Assembly (NCBI RefSeq): GCF_907164915.1
Contig: NC_061864.1
Coordinates: 5,911,389 to 5,975,388, forward strand
DNA: 64,000 bases
Source: Impatiens glandulifera
Taxonomy: Eukaryota; Streptophyta; Magnoliopsida; Ericales; Balsaminaceae
Direction of reading: 5' to 3'
Each line of letters begins with the position of its first letter. Within the stretch, counting starts at the first letter, position 1. Below are positions 40,901 through 51,966 of the stretch, one piece after another. The translations under genes and the position numbers were made by a program. The notes under the pieces were generated by a model that saw only the letters and a program-made list of their open reading frames with translations, searched no databases and was not told the DNA's origin.

Positions 40901-43634
40901 ATGCAGCTTCTTTTGTTTGGAAAATAAAGGCTAGATCAAAACAACTTATGTATCTTCTAGCTCTGGACTCTGGAGGTTAACTCTATCCACATGAATAATT
41001 GCCTGAACTCTGCTTGTTTTCCCTTAAACCTCCCGTGTTCCACTAATTAAGAGAAAATTTCCAACCTAAGTATGCATTTGTGAGAAGGATTTTTGGGATG
41101 ACATCTTCTCAGTAGTTTCTGTAAGAGGTAGGAATAACAATTTTAAGACATCCTTATATTTGAGTAATAAAATAGGTAATGAGTAACAATTGGCTTTCAA
41201 AGTGTCTTGTATGGACTAACAGAGTATATTCAATCACCTCTCTTTATCCGTGAAGCTATCATACATTTGGTAGAGTTGGTGACCATGCTCTAATTTGTCA
41301 TAATTTTTTTCTGCTCAGTCTCTTCACACTGCATTACAAGGCCCTGACAACTCTCCTTTGGAAGTTCAAATAAGGACACAGGTGAAACTGTTCATCCTGT
41401 TTTGGTTTATTCATATTCTCTTGAAAATGCACCTAATATCTTACTATTATGACATTCATATCTTACAATTTAGAGAATGCATGAATGTGCTGAACATGGA
41501 CTTGCTGCACATTGGCTCTACAAGGAATCTGACAATAAGCTGGTTACAGTTAATGGAGTGGATGGTTCTGAAATGACTGCGTCTTCATCACTTTCAATTG
41601 ATTCGGAGGAGCAAAGTACTATCAAAGAAGATATTTTCATAAAATATAGTACACTTAAAGTAGGACATCCTGTACTGAGGGTGGAAGGAAGTCACTTGCT
41701 TGATGCTGTTATTGTCAGGTTTGTAGTGCCTAAGACACATGCAATTGACTATATGCTTACCGCCGCTGACTTTCTTAAAAATAAATAAATTATGTTTTTA
41801 GTTTAGACGAGGGTGGAAAACAGTTACTTGTTGCTGTAAGTTTTGGGCTAGAAGCTTCTGAAGCTGTGGCTGACAGAAGGTCATCTTACCAAATAAAGCG
41901 TTGGGAAGCTTATGCAAGATTATACAAAAAGGTGGAGCCTATTTACCTCAACTAAATGGAATATTTTACTCAAGGAAACATTTTTGCAATAACGCAAGTT
42001 ACCGTTTACTTGAAATTTTATTAGGTGTCAAATATGACGAGGAAACTTAGCTGTCCTCATCCGAGCCTTTATCACAATTTCTTAGTTTCAGTTCACTTAT
42101 CAACTGTTGTAATGGCTTTCTATCTAGATTTTCGTCCTTATATGCAAATATTACATTTCTTCAAATCATTTTGGTTAGAGTTAGATTTATTTATGACGTC
42201 TCTGTGAAAGCTCCTGATACATGTATATCATTTACCTGGGATAGAAGCTTTCAGAAGAAATGTTGTCATACTATTCTAGATATTAGTAGTTCATACCATT
42301 TCTCTCTTTTATCTAACAAGGAACTCAAGTAAATGTATGTTATGAGTGCTTCCTCAAGATTTTTGCATGGAAGATGATATGCCATTTTCTTGGGAAATGT
42401 CAGAGACATAGTTTGCAAACTGTTTACTGGTGGATATTAGCAACTATTTGTGTTCTTGCCTTTTATGATCACTCTGCTAAGTTATGATGGAAGTCTATTT
42501 TTTCATTATGCCGCTTCCTTCAAATAGTTGAACTTGCATTATTTTCTCGATTCCCTATTTTGATAAAAACTGATTACAATTGTATACATAAATTTTAGTT
42601 CAAAGCATCAATATTTGGGATTACCTTCCCTTCTTACATCTTTAGTGTCACAATATTAGATAGGATATATCTGTAGAATTATGAGAATGGAATATTAGAT
42701 ATGATAAATCGCTAGACTTGAATTACCCTAGTGGCTTATAAATAAATAATTCAATTCTCTTTAATTTTTAAAAGCCATATGCTATCATCATTGGCATATA
42801 GGCATATGATACAAGTATTCTAGTGGCTTTTAATAACCTTCTAAGCATTTATCTAAAAGAATCACATTCCAAGGATATTTGCCACATCATGCCATAATGG
42901 TTGGTGAATTATTTCAACGACTTTGCTAACTAAGAATTTATTTTCAGGTTTCCGATGAATGGTGGTGTGAATCAGGTCACGGGGACTTATGCACTTGCCT
43001 CGAGAGGTATACACTTTGTCGAGATGGCATGTACCACAAGGTAGGTGCAAAGACATAATGATTTTTTCTGCTTAAAGTTTTCTTTAGAGAAATTGCGATA
43101 AAACCTTCCCACATGACTTTGCAGCAAGACCAGTTTCAGCGCTTATTGCCTACCTTCATTCAAATAATTGATTTGACGGAACATGAGGAAGCTGAATACC
43201 GGTCTGTTGTATCTGCTGTTTTAGAGGGAAAACAGATCGAACCAAACTCAAACAGCTTCTATAAGAAGCCAAGCTCAAACTTGGACACGGGAATAAGTAT
43301 TAAGGTAAACATAAAAGTTGCTCTTATAATAAGAGTTAATTAATGTTACTGATTCGGTAAATGACAACAGATTCGTCTTTTGAGGACAATGCTTCAGTGG
43401 GAAGAACAACTGCGATACAATAGTGGTGGTAAACAGGATAGGAATGTTAGTCTAGGGGAAGTGGCGATAATTTGTTGGCCGAATGGAGAAATAATGAGAC
43501 TAAAATCTGGAAGCACAGCTGCAGATGCTGCTAGAAGAGTAGGTCGTGAAGGAAAGTTTGTATCTGTAAATGGACAACTTGTACTGCACAACACAGAGCT
43601 CAAGGATGGAGACATAGTTGAAGTCAGAGTGTAA
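34924..43634 (+). CDS. RelA/SpoT homolog (RSH), predicted chloroplast (p)ppGpp enzyme with HD, synthetase-like and TGS domains
   Basis: Eighteen exons give 873 residues: 34924-35338, 35510-35568, 35659-35790, 36098-36238, 36442-36498, 37240-37334, 37580-37712, 38059-38214, 39044-39234, 39351-39417, 39974-40107, 40426-40492, 41319-41381, 41474-41718, 41802-41931, 42948-43040, 43125-43304, 43371-43634. RSH proteins make and break (p)ppGpp in plastids. The hydrolase part keeps the paired His (170/171), HD at 213-214 in ILHDVVDDT, and KLADRLHNMRT (Asp292, Asn296). The synthetase part keeps VYDARALR (Asp495), the PKPSGYQSLHT block and EVQIRT (Glu564). However, the motif usually written GRxKSxYSIYSK reads SRLKSLYSIYSK, with Ser471 for Gly. 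A TGS domain ends the protein (about 817-873); there is no ACT domain or EF-hand. The N-terminal ~100 residues are Ser/Thr-rich, like a transit peptide. Start choice is uncertain (ATG at 35002 is an alternative). I do not assign it to RSH1, RSH2/3 or CRSH. Confidence 0.92.
40792..40876. repeat. Short duplication in RSH intron 12
   Basis: The phrase atatgtttgagtatgatagaag occurs twice about 60 bp apart within the intron between 40492 and 41319. No function is suggested. Confidence 0.5.
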
Positions 43635-45507
43635 GTAAATACTACAATCCTTTTGTTATTGTTCTGTTAATAACACACATATCCATCAGCTTTCTGTATT
43701 TAAAATCCCAATTATTATTATTATTGTTGATCTATTCACTTATTAAATCCAATGTAAATAATGTATCCCCATTAATTTGCTTTCACTATGTTGATAAATA
43801 CTAAATATATATATGTTATCAATTCAATATTAGGAGTGTCAATGTAACATAATAACTGTATGATTACTGATGTACTAACATCTCATTTTACCACAGTTTT
43901 GTGACCTGCCCAATAATGTGGATAACGAAATGGTTTCATGAAAGAAACATATAATAACTGTTGGGATTTCTTTTATATATAATAGAGAAAGAATGGGATT
44001 TTATATGCAATCATTCATATCCTAAATTATAATTCAGTGTTTTCAAAAATCTGCTAACTTGTCTGACAGAATTGTATGTTCTAACTCAGATTTTCCTTCT
44101 CTTTTGTCATTAATATTCTGCTTTAGTTGCATTATTTTGTAAGGATTTTGTTTGCTCTTTTCACACCACTTAATTTTGAATTTGGTTTGTGTTTCGTTTG
44201 CGTTGTTCTTGTTTAATCGGATTATATCTGTAGTTAAAATATTTTCCTGAATACCATTATCATTATTTGATGGATTATTCTTTATTAGTGTTAAATCAAA
44301 AATTAAATGGGGCGGGGAATTGGAATTCCTGGACTGAAGAAGAAAAATTCATGAATAACAAATCAAAAATTCTATGAAATCATGAAAAAGAAAAGAAAGA
44401 TAACTTGGATCTAATCATAGCATTCTATTGTCGGTCAAGTATGCCTCGGGAATTCGACTTCCCCTTTGTAGAATTCTGGCTTTGATGGCTCAAGCTAGTC
44501 AAGACCCATGGATGCATGCGGAGACACGTCGACCGAGGGTGTCGGTAGAAAAGGACTCAAACGACCATTTATTAAGCTAAGCGTAGTAAAAAAAACGAAG
44601 GATGCTCCCTAATAGGTAGATCCCTTGAAAGATAGAAAGCCGGCGGAATGCTTTACCTTTGGTTGGGCGTCGGACTCAAACGACCCTTTATTAAGCTAAG
44701 CGGAGTAAAAAAAAACGAAGAACGCTCCCTAGTAGGTAAATCCCTTGAAAGATAGAAAGCCGACGGAATGTTTTACCTTTGGTTGATACTAATACTTTTT
44801 CTGAATGTAAGGATAATTCTTTCTCGACACCGTCCTTATATAGTAAAAATATTTGGAGTTATTTTTCATTTATATAGTAAAAATATTTAATTGAAATTAC
44901 TGTTAATGTCATTTATTAGTATGTATTTCTTATTATTTTGATCTATATTACCTATATGAGGATAATTTATTTATTTTTTCATTCAAATTATTTATAAATT
45001 GTAAATTAAATGAGAATTATTTATTGTTGGTGGTGTGAAATCTGTTAAATTGCTAAATTGAGTGGAGCAATTGAAAAGTGAACATAAGTAGAAGGGCGAA
45101 TTCATAGTGGGGGGTTTCAAAAGACCGGTCAACAAAGAAACAGAAGAGAAAAAAGAAAGAAGGGGAAAGATTAAACCAGAGAAAAGTAAAGTTGGCTCAT
45201 AAGCCTTGAACGGGAAACCCTAACCTAACCTAATCTAATCTTAAGCCCAGTTCTTCAGATTCATACCCATCTGATCAGTCTATGAAATTCTCACTATAAA
45301 TGAGGTTTTCTCTAGTTTTCACACCCTTCTGGATCTTCAAATGTGTTTCTTCTGCAGCCTTTCCTCTCGCACCCAAACAGTCCCGCTTCTCACTCATCTT
45401 TTCTGGTGGTTGAATTAATTGGACTCCACACATAATAGATTTAGCCTCCTGCATAGGGATCTCGTTGACAAAACATTAATTCCTCAAAGAGACCTAGGGT
45501 TAGAGAT
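43635..45507. other. Intergenic region between RSH and PWWP genes
   Basis: Holds the RSH 3' UTR, an AT-rich stretch, and a less AT-rich island at about 44310-44800 with the 119-bp tandem repeat. The last ~300 bp carries aaccctaacctaacctaat (45214-45233) and CT-rich leader sequence of the PWWP gene. No other gene is seen. Confidence 0.7.
44553..44786. repeat. Two tandem copies of a 119-bp unit
   Basis: Copy 1 begins ggactcaaacgaccatttat at 44553 and copy 2 begins ggactcaaacgaccctttat at 44672. They stay aligned through tcccttgaaagatagaaagc and tttacctttggttg with few differences. The base composition is richer in G+C than the surroundings, and the style of sequence is reminiscent of plant mitochondrial DNA, which I cannot confirm. 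Confidence 0.85.
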
Positions 45508-48307
45508 ATGAAGAAGTCGTCGTCGTATAAGGTAGCGGATGCCTCTGATTGCTGCATCGGAAGTATTGTCTGGGTTCGCCGACGAAATGGTTCTTGGTGG
45601 CCTGGGAAGATACTTGGATCTGATGGACTTTCGGCATCTCATCTTATGTCTCCTCGATCGGGAACTCCCGTCAAGCTTCTCGGAAGAGAGGATGCAAGTG
45701 TGTAAGTGCCCAAATTTTTGTTTTAACTGTTAGATTCCATCTTCTTGTTCGTGGATTTTCTTTTGTGATCTTTCTTTTACATGTTCTTAATGTTATACTC
45801 CAAGTAGGCTCAATTCTTAATCTGGATGAATTCGAAGGAAACTGTATCAATTATGAAAAACACACTTAGATCACTCTCTGTAGATGGTTTCTTTGTGAAG
45901 CTGCGCCATGAAAGTCTAGGGTTCCTTCACATAGTTACTTATCACCACCACTCTTACAGTTATTCTAAACCAATTGATTATATACAACCCTAACAAATTT
46001 AGTCCAAGCATACCAAAACTCTATTATTCTTGCTCTTTATTTTATGTTTCTTAGCATATGAATTTTGTCTTCTCAGTGATTGGTATAACTTAGAGAAGTC
46101 CAAGCGTGTGAAGGCATTCCGATGTGGAGAATTTGATGATTGCATTCAAAAAGTTGAAGCTTCTTTGGGATTGCCTCCTAAGAAGAGAGAGAAATATGCG
46201 CGTCGTGAAGATGCTATTCTTCATGCTCTTGAGCTTGAGAAGGAAATGATAGAGAAGAAATATGTAAACATGGAACCTCTTTGTATTGAAACTGGGTGTG
46301 AAATATCTGATGACGAGAAGAAAAAATCAATACTTCCTTCTGAAAAACATTTACGTAGTAGGTCTGGTTCTGAAAAACAAGATTTAACTGCTGAAGAACC
46401 TCTTGATGTTAAAAAAGCCGCATTGGGGGATCGAATTGACAGTAAAGACGAAGTAACACCTCGCACGAGAAACCGTCTGGCCTTAGGTTTCCGAACTAAC
46501 CCTACTAAGAGAAAGTTAGCTTCCTGTTTTGTAGCAGATGGGTCTCAGAAAATTGAAGCTGATGACAGAAATAAATGTGTTGATCGAGGAAAAAAGTCGT
46601 TGAGGAGACGGGATAGGTGTCTTTCTCCTGTTCCAGAAAGGAAGAAGACAAGGTACTTGGTTACTCGTACAAACAATTTGGTAACTTGCTTGAAAAATAT
46701 GGTGATTTGTTTTATATTGATAATCATGGTTCACAGAAACCTATATCTTCTTCTTCACAAATCTTGGAAGGTAACTTTGGTCTGATTGGTTTCAGCAGGG
46801 AGGCTGCCTCAATTTCCGCTGAAGATGACACTGAAACAGATACAGTTGGGACTAAGTCTCTGGGTTTGGAAACTGATGAAGATAGTGCAAGACTTTCAGG
46901 TTTTGCTTTGATTCATTCTTCTATAGTAAGCTTGTGCCATTAGGATAAGATTTAGACAGTATGAGCTTGTTTGATATAGTTTTTTGTTTTTTTTTAAATA
47001 ATCTTTTTTTTCTTTTTGGCAAAAGCCTTGTTTGATATATATAGGGCTTTTTTTTGAAATAATTGGATTTCTTTTTTGGGAAATAGCCTTGTTTGATATA
47101 GGTTTTTTTTTAAGTAGTTAGATTTTTTGGGGTTGTTTGATATAGGATTTTTGAAATAATTGGATTTTGTTTGGGGCAAAAAACCTTGTTTGATATAGGG
47201 TTTTTGCAATAATCGGATTTTGTTTGGGAAAAGACCTTAGTTGATATCTTTTGAATCAGCTACTTTCCGTTTAAGAAGTACCTAACCTCTTAGCTGGCTT
47301 GTAATTAATATTTTAAAATGTTACAAAAAAATAGAAGTCTATTTAGTATTTTTCAGTTCTTGCATTATTTCTGGCTGCCTCAATTATTATTTTTATTGTT
47401 TGGTGCAGATGATGTACTGGATCCAATATCTTCAAGATCATCAGACATACAATGGCAGCACAGAAGCACGAACAACAACAACAACAATGAGCATGCTGAT
47501 TTGGCATCTGGTGGTGATGAAACGTCGATTTTAACCCCAGGTTGTATAGGAATGTCAAAATGGAAACTTAAGGGTAAAAGAAACAGTCGAGCAAGAGGTG
47601 GTAATAACCTCTCAAAAGTTTCCTTTCCTAGAATTGGAGGAGAAAGCTTCGGTCCTGAGGAGTCTGACTCGCATAAATACAACAGACTGCAATCTGTAAC
47701 TGCCAAAACAATGTTAATAGATGATGATACTGAACAAGATGGCGGCAACCATGACGATGATACAAATGATTGGGAGGAATCGAATTGGAATCAGTTTCTT
47801 CCAAGTTATGGTGATGGGGAATACTACTTGGAAGATCATCATCGTCATCAACATCCAAGCAGCAGCAGTTACTTACTGGATATTGATCTTAAGGTTGTCC
47901 AAGCAGCAAAAAGCAGCAGTTACCAGAGACAGCACGTGCCATTGATATCATTACTGAGCAAGTTAAATGGTCATGCAATAATAGGCCATCCTATTGTTGT
48001 CGAGCCTCTGGAAAATGGTTCGTCAGAATTACTTGAGGAAATGAATAACTTCACTGTTCCTCCACCTCCTCCTCCTCCTCGGCCACGTCCAACAAAGAAG
48101 TTATCGAGAAAGGTTCAGAAGAAAATGAGATTATCATCGTCGTCGTTGTCTTCTAGCCAAAAGATAAAAACTCTGTCTTCCATCGGTGTAGGACTGAAGC
48201 GCGAAGAAGAAGAAGGATTGATGAAAGGGGTTGGAGGGTTGACAGGCGTGGCTTGTATTCCTGTAAAGCTGGTGTTCAGCCGGTTACATGAGGAGTTGGT
48301 TGGTTAA
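45508..48307 (+). CDS. PWWP-domain protein (At1g51745-like)
   Basis: Four exons (45508-45701, 46077-46652, 46796-46899, 47409-48307) encode 590 residues, close to the ~600 of plant relatives. The PWWP domain at about residues 14-80 has GSIVWVRRRNGSWWPGKI, then SPRSGTPVKLLGREDASV and DWYNLEKSKRVKAFRCGEFD. PWWP domains read methylated histone tails and DNA, so a nuclear chromatin role is likely but inferred. A lysine-rich segment (KKREKYARREDAILHALE) follows, then a long low-complexity region with Asn and His/Asp/Glu-rich runs and a proline tract. The C-terminal block GVACIPVKLVFSRL is shared across this plant family. Intron 2 has a CAGCAG acceptor that can add or drop one Ser, and intron 3 holds a minisatellite. 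The exon 2 end at 46652 was chosen because it links in phase to exon 3. Confidence 0.88.
46963..47254. repeat. Minisatellite in PWWP gene intron 3, ~50-60 bp units
   Basis: At least five units, starting near 46963, 47025, 47086, 47131 and 47184, with a partial sixth at 47235. Each begins with (gcc)ttgtttgatatagg, followed by a T run and aataattggattt. The unit resembles the end of the MITE at 54904-55132. Confidence 0.75.
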
Positions 48308-48523
48308 AACTAATAAACACTACTACTAGAAAGTGAATATTGTATGTAATCTATGTATATTATATTACTGCGGCTGGCATTCGTGTTTTGAAGTGATGCT
48401 GTCATAAGTAATAAGTGTTATTATACATATGCAGAATGGCTCTCTGATAGAAGCAAATGTATATATAATCTCAATTATGATATCAATCTTGATTGGGAAT
48501 GGAAATGTGAGTTAATTAGTTAG
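48308..48523. other. Short convergent spacer between PWWP and ENH1-like stop codons
   Basis: Only 216 bp separate the two stop codons, so both 3' UTRs must share or overlap in this space. Confidence 0.7.
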
Positions 48524-49582
48524 TTATTGCAGGCCATAAAGAAGTAAGGCTGCTACACCACCAATGCCAACAAGTAGACCAATGATGACACTAATTGGGG
48601 GCAAACTTCCGCCAATGGCCCTCCCCGTTTTCACATCATATTCTGCAAATCTTTTCTTTGGAGCCAGGCACTGAGGGCAAACATATCCATCCGCCTGCCA
48701 GCCAAAGAAGAAGAAGATTGTTGGATTTTGTTTGTTTGATAAATAATAATAATAACTAGCTACTTGCCTGTTCGTCAAAGGGTTTCTGTAGTGTATATAT
48801 GTATCCACAATCAAGACATATATGTGTTGCTCGGGCCTGAAGAAAGAAAGGAAGAGCAGTTAAGTTAGTTATGAGTGTAAGAAGAAGAAGGAAGAAGTGT
48901 TATGATTGATGCCTTTTGAGCATCTGTGAGCTTGGTGCCAAAGCGGGGAGGGGCAGGACGTTTAGGGAGTCTTTTAACATCAACATTTGGTCCACCCCTG
49001 GCGACCACAAAATAGACAGAATCAGGCTTAGCCTGGATGGCTGTTTTGGTGAAACCAAGCTTATCAGCTGGCCAAAGCTCATCGCCAAAGAAGCTGCTGG
49101 TGTAGATGACTTGATCTCCTGTTTTTAGACCAGCTTTTGCTGCATTCCCACCTCCGTCTATAGCCTTTTAAAAAAACACGGCGTTTATTAATTAATGCAT
49201 ACATATATAAACATAGTTGGGGAGTGTTTATTATTACAGTGATGACAACTCCGCCGCCTGGCTTTTGGCCCAATGTGAGACCAAGTGGCTTGTCCACCTC
49301 CACTTCGATGTTCTTGGAAGCACCTGCTGTTTTTGCACTTATCTCCAGGCCTCTTCTACTGCTGTTGTTGTTGTTGTTCTTTTTGTTATTATTATTATTA
49401 AGGAGAATGAGAGAATTTGATGATGAGATGCTATTCTTGGCGTCTTGAATAGGGAGTCCATGGAAAGTGATTCTCTGCTTTGCGACCGGAGATCCATTGT
49501 TGTTGTTGTTGTTGTTGCTTCTTCTTGTTGTGAAAGAAGAGGAAGGCCCTGCTGCAACCACAGCAGTCGAAGAAGACATCAT
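48524..49582 (-). CDS. ENH1-like chloroplast PDZ and rubredoxin domain membrane protein
   Basis: Four exons (49582-49238, 49164-48913, 48836-48768, 48694-48524) encode 278 residues (Arabidopsis ENH1 about 271). After a Ser/Asn-rich transit peptide comes a PDZ-like domain (KPLGLTLGQKPGGGVVIT, then NAAKAGLKTGDQVIYT). Next is a rubredoxin-type iron site with two CxxC pairs (HICLDCGY and YVCPQC), and a single C-terminal transmembrane helix (about residues 253-278, ISVIIGLLVGIGGVAALLLY). ENH1 is known as a plastid rubredoxin-like protein linked to redox and ion stress responses and to photosystem II. The transit peptide holds three Asn runs (23-29, 62-66, 69-73). Introns 2 and 3 are 76 and 73 bp and both must start with GC to keep phase. 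An alternative start three bases inside (49579) would lose one Met. Family assignment is firm; the function is taken from the family. Confidence 0.9.
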
Positions 49583-50426
49583 GATGATGATGATGAAGAA
49601 GTGTGGTTGATTAGTGATATTACTCAGCAGCAGCAGTAATGAGTGAGTTAGTGGATGGAAATGTGAACAAAACTGTCTGTCTCATACCACAAGATGATAA
49701 CCTTTTCCAGTGGGTGGTGGACGTGGAGCTTCTTTCACTATTTAATATCAATTTTCTTTTTTCTTTTTTTATAACCCCATTCTCATCTCCAGCTTCCTTT
49801 TCATTTTCTTTTAAATCTCTATCAACTCAAATATTAAAACAATCTTACTTATAAAAATTATAATATTAATATCTTTTACAGTCACTCCATTTTTGTTATT
49901 AAATTTAATTAGCAAAAAATAACCTTTTAACATATAAACTAGTAAAAAATTACACAGTTTATTGGTTTAATCAAATTTTATTTGTTTTAAAAAGCCGATA
50001 AGAATAATACAAATCTACTAAAAATAGAAAGACCCCGTCAAAACCGTTGAAGATTGGTGTAACTATTTAACAGGTTTTAAAATAAAGGAAGATTTTCTGT
50101 CAGGTCCAAAAAGGGGGTGTAATAATATCAATTTTATTTGAGAAGAAATGATCTAATACCAACAACCCATTATTATTATTATATATTGGTACATTGCCAT
50201 TGTAATTATTGAAGTAGAAATTATATGAATCCCAATTTCAGCCTAAGCATACAAAAAAGAACATACATCAGCAGTATTGACAGATCAAGAACCCCTTTTA
50301 AATGTCAAAAAATAAAATTACTTTACATTCTATAGCGTTTAGGGTTTAGGGTAAGCAGTCTGTTTCTTGCTTTGATTGATCGATGATACACCACACACTA
50401 TCGCGTTTTTCTTTATTACTCAATCA
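49583..50426. other. Intergenic region upstream of the ENH1-like gene
   Basis: AT-rich spacer of 844 bp with the ENH1-like promoter at its left side and the 3' UTR of the next minus-strand gene at its right. It contains TTTAGGG twice in tandem (50338-50351). No gene is seen. Confidence 0.65.
50338..50351 (+). repeat. Two tandem TTTAGGG (plant telomere-type) units
   Basis: tttagggtttaggg followed by ta, in the likely 3' UTR of the minus-strand zinc-ribbon gene. Too short to be a real interstitial telomere array. Confidence 0.6.
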
Positions 50427-51966
50427 TCATCTCTCCTCGAACTCCACATCAATTATGTCGGGATCTGATTTTTTCGAGGATCCGGAATTGCCTCCTCTTC
50501 CTTTACCTCTCGAAAAAATGTCTCCCCCTCCTCCTCCTTGCGGCTGCCATACAACATTTCCACAACTAGTGCATCGCACAGTCTGGGTTTTGTAACCCAC
50601 AAATTGTCTCTTACAAGCTGGACATGCTCCCTGTTGTTTCAATCAAAGTATACAATCAATTATGGATATCAATTACATTTCCTACTTCACAAAACAAAAC
50701 ACTTTATTTAGTCCTTGTTTCTCATCTAGATCCGGATTCAAATCCAGAAACAATCAAATGTGTTTTTCCTTTCCTTTTAGAGTAAGTAGTTAAGGTGCTT
50801 CTTCATTGTTTATACTTATCAATTTCGTGCTAGAAGAATGGGATGGTTATACACCGAACCTATTATGAAAAAGGTAACTAATGATATATTGTGTTGGAGA
50901 AATTTGATTGAAGAAGCATCTAACCTTAAAAGTGAGAACTCAGTAGAAGTGTGATTAACAAGAACTAGAATCATATCGAAATGTATAAACACACAACAAA
51001 TTTATGCTGCATAGAAAAACTTACCTGAACCACAAAATTCTTGGCAACAGTGCTAATAAGAAGAGGAGCTGCGAATGGAAGTACCCATATTGCAAATATG
51101 AAGAACTGAAACATCCATCCAGATAACGCAAACCAGAGGAAGAATATTGTCTATACAAGAAAGCAAATGAAACTTTAAGTCAGCAAAAACAGATTCTAAG
51201 CATTAGACATCTATGTTCTTGACCTATAGAGATAAGAATGAATGAATGAATGAATGCTAGTAGTAGTGTATGCAAATTTGCTAAAATTTACATTAAAGGA
51301 TGGATGATGATGCAATTTCCTTTATAGCAGCCAACAAACACGATTGATTAAATGAAGAAAATAAGACGAAATGGTACTCACAACAAAGCCTCTTCCCAGT
51401 GGAGTGCCTAAGAAACCATTGAGTTGCTTCCTGTACTGAAATGTTGAAAAGAAATAATGAATGAATGAATTAGAATTCACAAAGCATTGAAGGAAACAAC
51501 ACAGGTTGCTGATAATTGAACATATATCCAATTAGTAGAGCCTGGAATTTACATATTAGAGATAAGCGGAAATGAAACAAACCCGCGGCCAGTTGCGGCT
51601 GAAGTCGAGAGTAAGATTTCTCCAACGCTGCGTAAGCTCGAAGTCACGGTCAAGCTCCTTGGCTCGGTAGAAAGCGGATTCGGCAGCGGCCGACAGCCGT
51701 GTAGAAACGGAATAGCGGCGGTCGATACGCTCAGCAGTTTTCTTGGTTTCGTAGACGAATAACTCAAATCCGTCGTTAGCTCTCCTCCAAGCGTCTCTCC
51801 ATAGGTCGCCGGAAGATAGGCGACTGGAGAATTCTTCAAAATCACTGCGCCTAAAAGCATGTACAGACAAGGCGTGACGATAAGAGAGAGATCGTACGGA
51901 AGAAATGTTAAGAGTTTGAGGTTTGGAAGAGAGGATAGGGTTCCACGGCAAGGTCGCCATGGACAT
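50427..51966 (-). CDS. Conserved-type plant protein of unknown function: probable plastid membrane protein with C-terminal zinc ribbon
   Basis: Four exons (51966-51583, 51435-51382, 51150-51025, 50630-50427) give 255 residues with all phases matching. I do not recognise a named family. The first ~40 residues are Ser/Arg-rich and low in acidic residues, suggesting a chloroplast transit peptide. A charged helical region follows (residues ~40-125, many Arg/Glu). Exon 2 ends GTPLGRGFV, and exon 3 is a hydrophobic segment rich in Phe/Trp (FFLWFALSGWMFQFFIFAIW, then VLPFAAPLLIS) that could form one or two membrane helices. Exon 4 carries CPAC and CTSC about 20 residues apart, a zinc-ribbon pattern, then a Gly-rich tail ending in DIIDVEFEER. 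A second ATG six bases inside (51960) may be the real start. Function is unknown. Confidence 0.78.

Noticed and set aside
42025..42207. Possible extra RSH exon beginning GTGTCAAATATG after tattag
   Set aside because: It starts like the true exon at 42948 (V-S-D/N), but only the exon at 42948 continues with the expected EWWCE block in phase.
47343..47858. Minus-strand frames of 71-122 codons
   Set aside because: They are shadows of the low-complexity last exon of the PWWP gene on the opposite strand.
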